From positions 1-64,000 of the forward strand of contig JAFXBK010000033.1 of assembly GCA_017521825.1 (NCBI GenBank): 64,000 bases of DNA, given 5' to 3'. A program made the translations under genes and the position numbers. Below are positions 50,604 through 58,771 of this stretch, in pieces. The first letter of the stretch is position 1. Every line of letters begins with the position of its first letter. Origin of the DNA: Oscillospiraceae bacterium (lineage in GTDB: Bacteria > Bacillota > Clostridia > Oscillospirales > Ruminococcaceae). A model generated the notes under the pieces. It did not search any database. It worked only from the letters and a program-made list of their open reading frames with translations, and was not told the DNA's origin.

Positions 50604-51410
50604 ATGAAAGCAAAAAGATTTTTTTCAATTTTTCTTTCCCTTGTTATGATATTCGCTTTTTCTGCCTGCGGAAAAGTTGATAACACCGTTGTCACGGACG
50701 GCTCCACCTCCATGGAAAAAGTCATCGGTGCCCTCGGCGAATCCTTTGAAAACGAAAACAGTGACATTTCCTTTACATATAACCCCACCGGTTCCGGTGC
50801 GGGAATAAAGGCAGTTACCGAGGGCACCTGTGACATCGGACTTTCCAGCCGTTACCTTAAAGATGAGGAAAAGGCAAACGGCCTTTCCGAAACAATTCTT
50901 GCCTATGACGGAATCGCGATTATTGTAAATCCGGAAAATCCCGTTTTCGATCTTTCAATCGAAACCCTCGCAAAAATCTTTACCGGTGAAATCAAAAACT
51001 GGAGCGAAATCGGCGGAAACGACGGCGAAATCGTCCTTATCGGAAGAGAAGCTTCCAGCGGCACCCGTGACGGTTTTGAATCCATTGTCGGAGTTGAAGG
51101 CGTTTGCCAGTACCGAAACGAACTCACTTCCACCGGCGACGTTATTACAACGGTTGCAGGAAACCCCAATGCAATCGGATATGCCTCTCTCGCTTCCGTT
51201 AAAGAAAGCGTAAAAGCAATTTCCGTTGAAGGAATCGTTCCTTCCGAGGAAAGCGTTAAAGATGGTTCCTATTCCGTTCAGCGCCCTTTTGTTCTTGTTA
51301 CAAGAACCGATTCTCCGCTTTCCGAAAGTGCGCAGAAATTTTTTGACTACGCCCTTTCTGAAGATGCCTATGAAATAATCTACGCAATGGGCGTTGTTCC
51401 CGCAAACTGA
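50604..51410 (+). CDS. pstS: Phosphate ABC transporter substrate-binding lipoprotein
   Basis: A 268-residue lipoprotein with signal peptide and lipobox FSAC (Cys 22). The PBP-like fold has the phosphate-site motifs DGSTSM, NPTGSGAGIKAV and GREASSGTRDGFES. ATG 50604 follows AAGGAGC; an inverted repeat ends 20 bases upstream. First gene of the pst-pho operon, which sits entirely between att sites 2 and 3. Confidence 0.95.
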   Translation: MKAKRFFSIFLSLVMIFAFSACGKVDNTVVTDGSTSMEKVIGALGESFENENSDISFTYNPTGSGAGIKAVTEGTCDIGLSSRYLKDEEKANGLSETILAYDGIAIIVNPENPVFDLSIETLAKIFTGEIKNWSEIGGNDGEIVLIGREASSGTRDGFESIVGVEGVCQYRNELTSTGDVITTVAGNPNAIGYASLASVKESVKAISVEGIVPSEESVKDGSYSVQRPFVLVTRTDSPLSESAQKFFDYALSEDAYEIIYAMGVVPAN

Positions 51411-51481
51411 AAAATAAAAACGCAAAAAGGCGGCTTTTGAAAAAAAGCTCGCCTTTTAAGCGCATCTGAAAGGTTTTGAAT

Positions 51482-52351
51482 ATGAAAAAACTGAAAAATC
51501 CAACAGAAAAAATAATCGAGGGAATCTTCCTCATCCTTGGGCTTATAACAGTCGGTTTTGTTTTGCTTATCACGGTTTATCTTATAATCTCCGGAATTCC
51601 GGCAATCCGCGAAATCGGGCTTTTTGATTTTCTTTTCGGAAAAACCTGGGATTATTCCAAAAATCTTTACGGAATTCTCCCCTTTATTCTCACCAGTATT
51701 TATGGTACAGCCGGCGCAATTATTCTCGGCGTTCCGGTGGGCTTTTTAACCGCAGTTTATCTTGCGAAAATCGCTTCGCCAAAGGTAAAGTTTTTTATGG
51801 AAACCGCCGTAAGCCTTCTGGCGGGAATTCCTTCGGTTGTTTACGGACTTGTTGGAATGATAGTCCTTGTTCCGGCGATCCGCGAAGTTTTTGATTTGCC
51901 GGACGGTTCTTCGCTTTTTGCGGCGATAATCGTTCTTGCGGTTATGATTCTTCCTTCCATAATAAAAGTTTCCATGACCGCTCTGGAAGCCGTTCCGAAA
52001 GAATATGAAGACGCTTCACTTGCTCTCGGCGCAACCCCGGTTGAAACATATTTCCGTGTTTCCGTTCCTGCGGCAAAAAGCGGAATTGCCGCGGCGGTTG
52101 TTCTCGGAGTCGGAAGGGCGATTGGCGAAGCTATGGCGATAATAATGGTTTCCGGCAACGCCCCAAATATGCCGGAGCTTTTCGGAAGTGTGCGTTTTCT
52201 CACAACCGCCGTCGCAAGCGAGATGAACTATGCCACCGACGGAAGCCTTCATCAGCAGGCGCTTTTTTCTGTTGCGCTGGTGCTTTTCCTTTTCATAATG
52301 CTTATCAACGCGGCGCTGAATTTCTTCCTTAAACGGGAAAAGGAGGGTTAA
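51482..52351 (+). CDS. pstC: Phosphate ABC transporter permease PstC
   Basis: A 289-residue permease with about six TMs, N-terminal FDFLFGKTWDY typical of PstC, and an EAA loop (MTALEAVPKEYEDASLALGA). ATG 51482 has GAAAGG upstream. It pairs with PstA; the gene is one base from pstA. Confidence 0.95.
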   Translation: MKKLKNPTEKIIEGIFLILGLITVGFVLLITVYLIISGIPAIREIGLFDFLFGKTWDYSKNLYGILPFILTSIYGTAGAIILGVPVGFLTAVYLAKIASPKVKFFMETAVSLLAGIPSVVYGLVGMIVLVPAIREVFDLPDGSSLFAAIIVLAVMILPSIIKVSMTALEAVPKEYEDASLALGATPVETYFRVSVPAAKSGIAAAVVLGVGRAIGEAMAIIMVSGNAPNMPELFGSVRFLTTAVASEMNYATDGSLHQQALFSVALVLFLFIMLINAALNFFLKREKEG

Positions 52352-52352
52352 T

Positions 52353-53201
52353 ATGACCGCAAAAAGAAAAACATATATCATCATAATGCGCGGCCTTATG
52401 TATCTTTCCGCCGCAGTTACCGCAGGATTGGTCCTTTTTATGATAGGTTACGTTATGATAGAGGGAATCCCGAACATCACCTGGGAACTTCTTTCAACGG
52501 AACCAAGTTACCTCAGCGGAAAAATCGGAATCCTGCCGGATATTCTCAACACCGTTTATATCGTCATCGCAACCCTTCTGATTGTTCTTCCGCTGGGAGT
52601 TGGCGCAGCAATTTATCTTACAGAATATGCCCAGAACAAAAAAATCGTTGCGGCAATTGAATATGCTTCCGAAACCCTTTCGGGAATTCCTTCGATAATC
52701 TACGGTCTGGTCGGGCTTTTGTTTTTCTGTAATTTTATGAGCTTCGGAAGATCGCTCATCGCCGGGGCACTTACCCTTGTTATTATGAATCTTCCTACGG
52801 TTATGCGCACCACCCAGGAAAGCCTTAAAACCGTTCCCCAAAGTTACCGCGAAGGAGCTTTTGGACTTGGAGCAGGAAAATGGAGAGTTATCCGCACCGT
52901 TGTTCTTCCGGGCTGTGTTGATGGAGTTATCACCGGTTGTATTCTTTCCATCGGCAGAATCCTTGGGGAATCCGCCGCTTTGCTTTTCACCGCCGGTTTT
53001 GCCCATTCCCTCAACGGATTTTTTGAAGGACTCGGAAGTTCCGGTTCAACCCTTACGGTTGCCCTTTATTTTTACGCAAAGGAACAGGGAGAATTTGAAG
53101 TTGCATTTGCAATCGCGGCAATTCTTATGGTTCTTACCCTTATAATCAACTTTGCGGCGGAAGCAGTAAGCAGATATTTTGAAAAAAGGAGAGCATTATG
53201 A
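52353..53201 (+). CDS. pstA: Phosphate ABC transporter permease PstA
   Basis: A 282-residue permease with six TMs, [21 protein letters not shown] and [21 protein letters not shown] as its EAA loop. RBS GGAGGG precedes ATG 52353. It overlaps pstB by ATGA. Confidence 0.95.
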   Translation: MTAKRKTYIIIMRGLMYLSAAVTAGLVLFMIGYVMIEGIPNITWELLSTEPSYLSGKIGILPDILNTVYIVIATLLIVLPLGVGAAIYLTEYAQNKKIVAAIEYASETLSGIPSIIYGLVGLLFFCNFMSFGRSLIAGALTLVIMNLPTVMRTTQESLKTVPQSYREGAFGLGAGKWRVIRTVVLPGCVDGVITGCILSIGRILGESAALLFTAGFAHSLNGFFEGLGSSGSTLTVALYFYAKEQGEFEVAFAIAAILMVLTLIINFAAEAVSRYFEKRRAL

Positions 53202-53953
53202 GCGATATTATTACGGTAAACGACCTTTGCCTCTGGTACGGAAACACAAAGGCGCTTAAAAATATAAATATGGATATTCCGGAAAAGAGCATCACCGCAC
53301 TTATCGGCCCTTCCGGATGCGGAAAATCCACTTTTTTAAAAACTCTTAACAGAATGAACGATCTTATTCCGGGTGTTAAAATTTCCGGAAAAGTGTGCTA
53401 TAATGAAAACGATATCTATGCGCCGGAAGTTGACGTGAACGAACTTCGGCGCAATATCGGAATGGTTTTCCAAAAACCGAACCCCTTCCCCATGAGCATC
53501 TATGACAACGTTGCCTATGGCCCGAGGACCCACGGAATTACAAACAAGGCAAAACTTGATGAGATTGTTGAGCGTTCCCTTCGGGACGCGGCAATCTGGG
53601 ACGAAGTCAAAGACCGCCTTAAAAAGAACGCCCTCGGTCTTTCCGGCGGACAGCAACAGCGCCTTTGTATTGCAAGAGCCCTTGCGGTTGAACCGGACAT
53701 TCTTCTTATGGACGAGCCCACTTCCGCTCTTGACCCCATTTCCACCTCGAAAATCGAGGAACTTTGCACCCAGCTTAAAGAAAAATATACCATTGTCATA
53801 GTAACTCACAATATGCAGCAGGCTGTCCGAATTTCGGATTACACCGCGTTTTTCCTTCTCGGTGATCTTGTTGAATTTTCCGAAACGGAAAAAATGTTTT
53901 CAGAGCCGCAGGACAAAAGAACTGAAGATTATATTACGGGGAGGTTTGGTTAA
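53198..53953 (+). CDS. pstB: Phosphate ABC transporter ATPase PstB
   Basis: A 251-residue ATPase with Walker [10 protein letters not shown], signature LSGGQQQRL, Walker [13 protein letters not shown] and the H-loop [13 protein letters not shown]; matches PstB length and sequence. It energises PstCA and takes part in phosphate signalling to PhoR through PhoU. Overlaps phoU by one base. Confidence 0.97.
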   Translation: MSDIITVNDLCLWYGNTKALKNINMDIPEKSITALIGPSGCGKSTFLKTLNRMNDLIPGVKISGKVCYNENDIYAPEVDVNELRRNIGMVFQKPNPFPMSIYDNVAYGPRTHGITNKAKLDEIVERSLRDAAIWDEVKDRLKKNALGLSGGQQQRLCIARALAVEPDILLMDEPTSALDPISTSKIEELCTQLKEKYTIVIVTHNMQQAVRISDYTAFFLLGDLVEFSETEKMFSEPQDKRTEDYITGRFG

Positions 53954-54597
53954 TGCGTTCCAGATTCGACGAGCAGCTTGACCTGCTTAATGAAGAAATG
54001 ATAAACATGGGAGCTTTTTGCGAAAGCGCCATTGCAACCTGCGCAAAAGCCCTTGACAGCGGCGATATTGCCGCGGCGGAAAAAGTTCAGGATATTTCCG
54101 TACAGATAAATCACAAGGAAAGGGAGATTGAATCCCTTTGCATGAAGCTTATTCTTCAGCAGCAGCCCGTTGCAAGGGATTTGAGAACAATAAGCTCCGC
54201 CCTTAAAATGATTTCGGACATGAAGCGAATCGGCGACCAATCCGCCGATATTGCGGATATCATAACCGAAGCGAATATTTCATCAAGCGACGATACCTTC
54301 CATATCAACGAAATGGCAAACGCCGTTATAAAAATGGTCAACGGAAGCGTTGACGCCTTTGTTAAAAAGAACGTAAAAGCCGCAAAGGAAGTAATCGCGG
54401 CGGATGCGAACATCAACAGCCGTTTTGATGAAATAAAACACAATATTATCGAAAAACTCTGCGTTCCCGGAACGGACAGCGAATGTGCCGTTGACCTTCT
54501 GATGATCGCGAAATATTTTGAAAGAATAGGCGACCACGCAAAAAAACTTGCGGGCTGGGTGGTCTATTCCACAACAGGCATAAGAGAGGAAGATTAA
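53953..54597 (+). CDS. phoU: Phosphate signalling protein PhoU
   Basis: A 214-residue all-helical protein made of two PhoU repeats, each with an acidic metal-cluster helix (EREIESLCMKLILQQQPVARD; later FDEIKHNIIEKL and YFERIGDHAKKLAGW). It links Pst to the PhoBR kinase. Followed by phoB after three bases. Confidence 0.95.
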   Translation: MRSRFDEQLDLLNEEMINMGAFCESAIATCAKALDSGDIAAAEKVQDISVQINHKEREIESLCMKLILQQQPVARDLRTISSALKMISDMKRIGDQSADIADIITEANISSSDDTFHINEMANAVIKMVNGSVDAFVKKNVKAAKEVIAADANINSRFDEIKHNIIEKLCVPGTDSECAVDLLMIAKYFERIGDHAKKLAGWVVYSTTGIREED

Positions 54598-54600
54598 AAG

Positions 54601-55275
54601 ATGATTTTTTGCGTTGAAGACGACACAAGTTCAAGAGAGCTTATGATTTATACCCTTAATTCCGCCGGCTTTGACGCAAAAGGCTTTCCGGAAAGCACGG
54701 AATTCTGGAAGGCGCTTGAAACCGAAACGCCGGAACTTATAATGCTCGATATAATGCTTCCGGGGGAGGACGGAATCGAAATTCTTAAAAAACTCCGTTC
54801 AAAAGCGGTAACAAAGGATATTCCGGTAATAATGGCAACCGCAAAGGGAACGGAATACGACAAAGTCATCGGACTTGATACCGGCGCGGACGATTATCTT
54901 GTAAAACCCTTCGGAATGATGGAGATGGTTTCGCACATAAAAGCCGTGCTCAGAAGAACGGCGCCGAAAATGTCGAAAAATATTTTGAGCACCGGCAAAC
55001 TTTTGATAAACCTTGATGAGCACAGCGTTTTTGCAAACAGCGAAAAAGTCGTGCTCACGCTTAAGGAATTTGAACTTCTGCGGATTTTCATGGAAAATCC
55101 GGGAAGGGTTTTCGGCCGGGACATTCTTCTTGAAAAAATCTGGGGAACGGAATTTTACGGCGAAACAAGAACCGTTGACGTTCATATCGGAACATTGAGA
55201 ACAAAGCTCGGCGAATGCGGAGAATATATTGAAACCGTTCGCGGGGTCGGTTACAGAATGGAGGAACGCCCTTGA
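54601..55275 (+). CDS. phoB: PhoB-type response regulator
   Basis: The 224-residue OmpR/PhoB regulator has a receiver domain (acidic pocket VEDD, phospho-acceptor Asp 50 in MLDIMLPG, Lys in TAKG) and a C-terminal winged helix (LTLKEFELLRIF, RTVDVHIGTLRTKLGE, VRGVGYRME). It shares a TTGA with the kinase start. Presumed activator of the pst genes. Confidence 0.94.
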   Translation: MIFCVEDDTSSRELMIYTLNSAGFDAKGFPESTEFWKALETETPELIMLDIMLPGEDGIEILKKLRSKAVTKDIPVIMATAKGTEYDKVIGLDTGADDYLVKPFGMMEMVSHIKAVLRRTAPKMSKNILSTGKLLINLDEHSVFANSEKVVLTLKEFELLRIFMENPGRVFGRDILLEKIWGTEFYGETRTVDVHIGTLRTKLGECGEYIETVRGVGYRMEERP

Positions 55276-56930
55276 CAAAAAGAATTTTCCATTCAATAAT
55301 TTCGGTTTCCGCGGCGGTTCTTATTGCTTCCGTAGTATTGATTTTCGGAGTTTTTTATTCCCAATTTTCAAAAGACAGACTTACCCAGCTTGAAAACCAC
55401 GCAAAATCCGTTTCCTCCGGAATTTCCGTTTACGGAACGGATTTTTTGCAGAATATTGGTGAAGGCGGTTACCGCCTTACCTATATTTCAGAAAATGGCG
55501 AAGTGCTTTTTGATTCCGAAGGAAATTTTTCCGAAATGGAAAACCACCTTGAACGTGAAGAAATTGCGGAAGCGGCAAAAAACGGAAAGGGCGAAAGCAA
55601 GCGTCTTTCAAAAACCCTTTCCGAAGTTTATATTTACTATGCGGAAAAACTTCCGGACGGAAACTTTATCCGCCTTTCGATAACGAGAGATTCCGTTTTT
55701 GCGGTGTTTTCAAAATCTGCCGCGCCCGCAATTCTGATAATCTTTTTTGCGTTTTTGCTTTCGGTTTTTGCGGCAAAGCGGCTTTCGAAAAAAATCGTTG
55801 AGCCCATAAACGCCATTGACCTTGATAACCCACTTGAAAACAAAAACTGCGACGAAGTCGCGCCCCTTCTCCGAAGGATTTCTGCCCAGCAAAAGGAACT
55901 CAGAAGGCAGGAGGAAAAACTCCTCAAAAAGAAAACCGAGCTGGAAACAGTTCTTGAAAATATGGACGAGGGAATTATTCTTCTCACTTTTGAGGGCAGA
56001 ATAGTTTCCATAAACTCCGCCGCAAAACGGATTTTCGGATATTCCGGAAACCCGGAAGGGGAAAATCTTTCTTCGGTTTGCCGGGATATTTCCGTAAAGG
56101 AAGCCTTTTCAGAAGCGGTTAAAGGCGGGCATTTTGAAGAAACGGCGGAACTTTCCGGCGGATATTTCCGCATTGACGCAAACCCGGTTTATTCCGGAGA
56201 AAAAGTTTTCGGTGCGGCGCTTTTCCTTTTTGACGTTACGGAAAAAGAGGATTCGGAACAGATGCGCCGGGAATTCACCGCGAACGTTTCTCATGAGCTC
56301 AAAACTCCGCTCCATTCCATAACCGGCTTTTCGGAACTTATGGCAAGCGGAATCATGAAGCAGGAGGATTATATCCCATGCGCAAGGCGCATTCATGACG
56401 AAGCAAAGCGAATGACAAGGCTTATTGAGGATATCATCAGCCTTTCACATCTTGATGAAAACGCCCACGATATGAAACGGGAAAAGGTTGACCTTTTTGC
56501 GGTTTGTGAAAACGTTAAAAAAAATCTCGAAGTTGCGGCGCAGGCTATGGAAGTTGAAATGTCCCCTTCCGGCAAAAAAGCGGAAATCGAAGGAATTCCG
56601 GAACTTCTGGAGGCTATCGTTTTCAATCTTTGCGATAATGCGATTAAATATAACCGCAAGGGAGGAAAGGTTTTTGTTTCTGTAATCAAAACCGAAAAAG
56701 AAGCTGTTCTTTCCGTAAAAGATACCGGAATCGGAATTCCGCCGGAGCATCGGGAAAGAATTTTTGAAAGATTTTATCGGGTCGATAAAAGCCATTCAAA
56801 AGAAGTCGGCGGAACGGGACTTGGCCTTTCGATAGTAAAACACGCGGCGAAGGTTCACAACGCGAAAATCGAACTTGAAAGTAAACCCGAAGAAGGAACG
56901 GCAATTACGGTACGTTTTCCTGTTCGGTGA
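55272..56930 (+). CDS. phoR: PhoR-type sensor histidine kinase
   Basis: A 552-residue kinase: TM1 (about 7-27), a roughly 120-residue extracellular domain, TM2 (about 153-173), a HAMP-like/coiled region, a PAS domain (about 225-330), HisKA with VSHELKTPLHS (His about residue 340) and HATPase_c with NAIKYN, DTGIGIPPEH and GGTGLGLSIVKH. TTG 55272 overlaps the phoB stop. It ends 29 bases before the conserved right-end repeat. Confidence 0.94.
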   Translation: MTKRIFHSIISVSAAVLIASVVLIFGVFYSQFSKDRLTQLENHAKSVSSGISVYGTDFLQNIGEGGYRLTYISENGEVLFDSEGNFSEMENHLEREEIAEAAKNGKGESKRLSKTLSEVYIYYAEKLPDGNFIRLSITRDSVFAVFSKSAAPAILIIFFAFLLSVFAAKRLSKKIVEPINAIDLDNPLENKNCDEVAPLLRRISAQQKELRRQEEKLLKKKTELETVLENMDEGIILLTFEGRIVSINSAAKRIFGYSGNPEGENLSSVCRDISVKEAFSEAVKGGHFEETAELSGGYFRIDANPVYSGEKVFGAALFLFDVTEKEDSEQMRREFTANVSHELKTPLHSITGFSELMASGIMKQEDYIPCARRIHDEAKRMTRLIEDIISLSHLDENAHDMKREKVDLFAVCENVKKNLEVAAQAMEVEMSPSGKKAEIEGIPELLEAIVFNLCDNAIKYNRKGGKVFVSVIKTEKEAVLSVKDTGIGIPPEHRERIFERFYRVDKSHSKEVGGTGLGLSIVKHAAKVHNAKIELESKPEEGTAITVRFPVR

Positions 56931-56958
56931 AGTGTAGGAAGTGAAAGCTTGTTACAGG

Positions 56959-57107
56959 TATCAAAAAGGCAGCAAATACGCTTTTTCAGCAAAAATGAGG
57001 TGATTTGTACTTTGATGAAAATGGCTTTATTGAGCCAAAATCCGGCGCAAAACGAAGAAAAAGTCCGGATTCTATTCAGCCTTTTCAGTTCTCCAAACGT
57101 TAATCTC
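56959..57107 (+). repeat. Element right end, copy 2
   Basis: Diverged copy of 50314-50454, with TATCAAAA, ACGCTTTTT, GATTTGT, AATGGCTTTATTGAGCCAAA, TCCGGATT, CAGCCTTTTC and the att core. Here the ATCCGG...CCGGAT pair could also form a stem. Confidence 0.7.
57086..57105 (+). other. att-like site 3
   Basis: Exact 20-base copy of the rpsI end (43974-43993) at the end of right-end copy 2, directly followed by a terminator. Confidence 0.72.
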
Positions 57108-57123
57108 GTTTTGCAGAATTTAC

Positions 57124-57152
57124 GAAGCCTGCCCTTTGGGTGGGCTTCTTTT
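57124..57152 (+). terminator. Terminator after att site 3
   Basis: GAAGCCTGCCC/GGGTGGGCTTC (57124-57134, 57138-57148, two wobbles), TTT loop and T run. It would also end the pst-pho transcript. Confidence 0.88.
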
Positions 57153-57177
57153 TTATGCTGTGCACTGAGGTGTCCTC

Positions 57178-57230
57178 GCAAGCACAGCTTGCTGCGGGTC
57201 GACGCTAAAAACAGTCCACAGGACTGTTTT
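57178..57230. repeat. Two palindromes with identical ACA loops
   Basis: GCAAGC-ACA-GCTTGC (57178-57192) and AAAACAGTCC-ACA-GGACTGTTTT (57208-57230), the second flanked by GTCGAC and GCGCGAC. Looks like a small REP/MITE-type element between att sites 3 and 4. Confidence 0.6.
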
Positions 57231-57243
57231 ATTAACGCGCGAC

Positions 57244-57263
57244 CAGTTCTCCAAACGTTAATC
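57244..57263 (+). other. att-like site 4
   Basis: Exact 20-base copy of the rpsI end, followed by TCGTTTCCAAGAACATTTTCAG-type flank and a terminator like that after site 2. Probably the original chromosomal rpsI flank. Confidence 0.7.
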
Positions 57264-57282
57264 GTTTCCAAGAACATTTTCA

Positions 57283-57312
57283 GAACCTCACCTTTTGGTG
57301 GGGTTCTTTTTT
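57283..57312 (+). terminator. Terminator after att site 4
   Basis: GAACCTCAC/GTGGGGTTC (57283-57291, 57298-57306, one wobble), then TTTTTT. Candidate native rpsI terminator. Confidence 0.88.
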
Positions 57313-57326
57313 GTATAAAAAGAAAA

Positions 57327-57345
57327 TCCCCGGCAAAGCCGGGGA
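57327..57345 (-). terminator. Terminator of the lipoprotein pair (minus strand)
   Basis: TCCCCGGC/GCCGGGGA stem with AAA loop; on the minus strand it is followed by TTTTCTTTTT. Confidence 0.85.
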
Positions 57346-57380
57346 CTTCCTTGCATAGATATCACAAATTCAGTTTCTTT

Positions 57381-58751
57381 TTATTCGGCCAAAATAAGTT
57401 TATCAATGCTCCAGACGTAAAATCCGTTTGTTATGTTGTTCGGGAAAAGCCGGACAAACCAAAGTTCTCCGTCAGCGGAAAGCATAAACATAGTTTGGTT
57501 AAGGTGCTTATACATAACCTTTCCGTATTCCTCAAGGCCGAAAGTTTCGCCTTCGATAAACATGGAATTCCATTCCTCTTCGGAAAAAGGGAATTCTTCC
57601 CAGTTCCAGTCGCGGATTCCGAACTCCTTGTTTTCGCCGCCGCCTTCCAGGGAAACATAGCTGTCCTTTATCTCCAGTTTAAGGCCGGAACTGCTTATGC
57701 CGGAGTTTAAAGGGTTGGTAAAAATTCTTTCAAAAGAATATTCGCCGAAGGCAACCGCAACACCCTTTGTTCCGTCAGCATAATAATCAGTCACGTTTGT
57801 TTCGTTTCCGTAAATATCATATTCAAAAACCGCAAAGGTGCCGTCGTTTCCATAAGAAATATATTTTTCAATTACGTACGAAGTATCCGACGGATCCCTG
57901 AAATAGGTTTCTTCCATAAGCTGGCCGTTCTGGAACCGGCGCTTATAAACAAGGTTTCCGTTTTCGTCATATTCGTTTTCGTAAACGTCCTCGTAATAAT
58001 ATGTTCCGGCAAAATCCTCGCTGATTACCAGAGTATATTGATAATGCTCGTCATATTCATAAATTATCTTTTCGTTTCTTCCGTAATTTAAGATAACTTC
58101 TCTGGAAACATAATAGTTTCCGTTTGAATTGAGAGAATATTCGGAGGTAATTTCCGTAATGGTTTCGCCGTTTTTATCGTAGGTGTTGTAAATAAGGGCG
58201 TTTCCGTGTTCGTCAAATTCCATTAAGGAAGAACCGTTTTCTCCGTCATGGCAGGTTTGCTTTTTCGTATATACAGAACCGTCGGCTGCGGTTGCATATT
58301 CATATTCATAAAGCAAAGCGCCCCGCTGGAAAAGTTTTGAACTGGTCAGTATTCCGCTTTTGTTGTAATAATATTCGTGTTCAAGCTTGTTAACAAGCCT
58401 TCCCTCAACGTCATATTCATAGTTTATTTCGTTTATTATGTTCCCGTTCGGGTCATATTTTGTTTCGCGCCGGGGGTTGGAATCCTCACGGTAATCCGTT
58501 AAAACAAAGGAATCCCCAAGATCCTCAATTTTGGTTTTGCAAACGGAGCAAACATTGTTTTTAAATTCGTGTTCGCCGACGTTTATTTTTTCAAGCCTTC
58601 CGTCCGTTTGCCAATGTTCAAAAAGGTTTTTGTGCCAGTGGGAGTTTTCATAAAGGTCGGAGTTTTCCGGAATTTCTTCCGATGAGCAGGCGGGAAAAAC
58701 CATGAGCACCGCAAAAATGGCCATGAGCACGCAAAGATGTTTTTTGAGCAC
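57381..58751 (-). CDS. Lipoprotein with YDENGN (YD/MORN-like) repeats
   Basis: A 456-residue surface lipoprotein with lipobox PACSS (Cys about 22), a GEHEFKNNVCSVC module (about residues 58-70) and many strand-turn units of the type YDxxGNxx (KYDPNGNI, EFDEHGNAL, EYDENGNLVY, EYDIYGNETN). The C-terminal 110 residues form a separate domain (SGLKLEIKDSYVSLEGGG, ADGELWFVRLF). Start GTG 58749-58751 behind GGGAGG. It is the downstream member of a pair with the paralogue at 58772. Function unknown; perhaps binding or sensing at the surface. Confidence 0.82.
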   Translation of the reverse strand: MLKKHLCVLMAIFAVLMVFPACSSEEIPENSDLYENSHWHKNLFEHWQTDGRLEKINVGEHEFKNNVCSVCKTKIEDLGDSFVLTDYREDSNPRRETKYDPNGNIINEINYEYDVEGRLVNKLEHEYYYNKSGILTSSKLFQRGALLYEYEYATAADGSVYTKKQTCHDGENGSSLMEFDEHGNALIYNTYDKNGETITEITSEYSLNSNGNYYVSREVILNYGRNEKIIYEYDEHYQYTLVISEDFAGTYYYEDVYENEYDENGNLVYKRRFQNGQLMEETYFRDPSDTSYVIEKYISYGNDGTFAVFEYDIYGNETNVTDYYADGTKGVAVAFGEYSFERIFTNPLNSGISSSGLKLEIKDSYVSLEGGGENKEFGIRDWNWEEFPFSEEEWNSMFIEGETFGLEEYGKVMYKHLNQTMFMLSADGELWFVRLFPNNITNGFYVWSIDKLILAE

Positions 58752-58771
58752 GGGTAAAACGCCTCCCTTTT

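Larger units (their letters stand above)
56931..57380. other. Non-coding tract with two att-like sites
   Basis: No gene. It holds the second copy of the element right end (56959-57107), att site 3, a terminator (57124-57152), two palindromes with the same ACA loop (57178-57230), att site 4, a second terminator (57283-57312) and the minus-strand terminator 57327-57345. Confidence 0.7.

Noticed and set aside
56949..57710. A 253-codon plus-strand frame across the att-site tract
   Set aside because: It spans two terminators, palindromes and the antisense of a lipoprotein gene; no family resemblance. It shows only that the tract has few stops in that frame.
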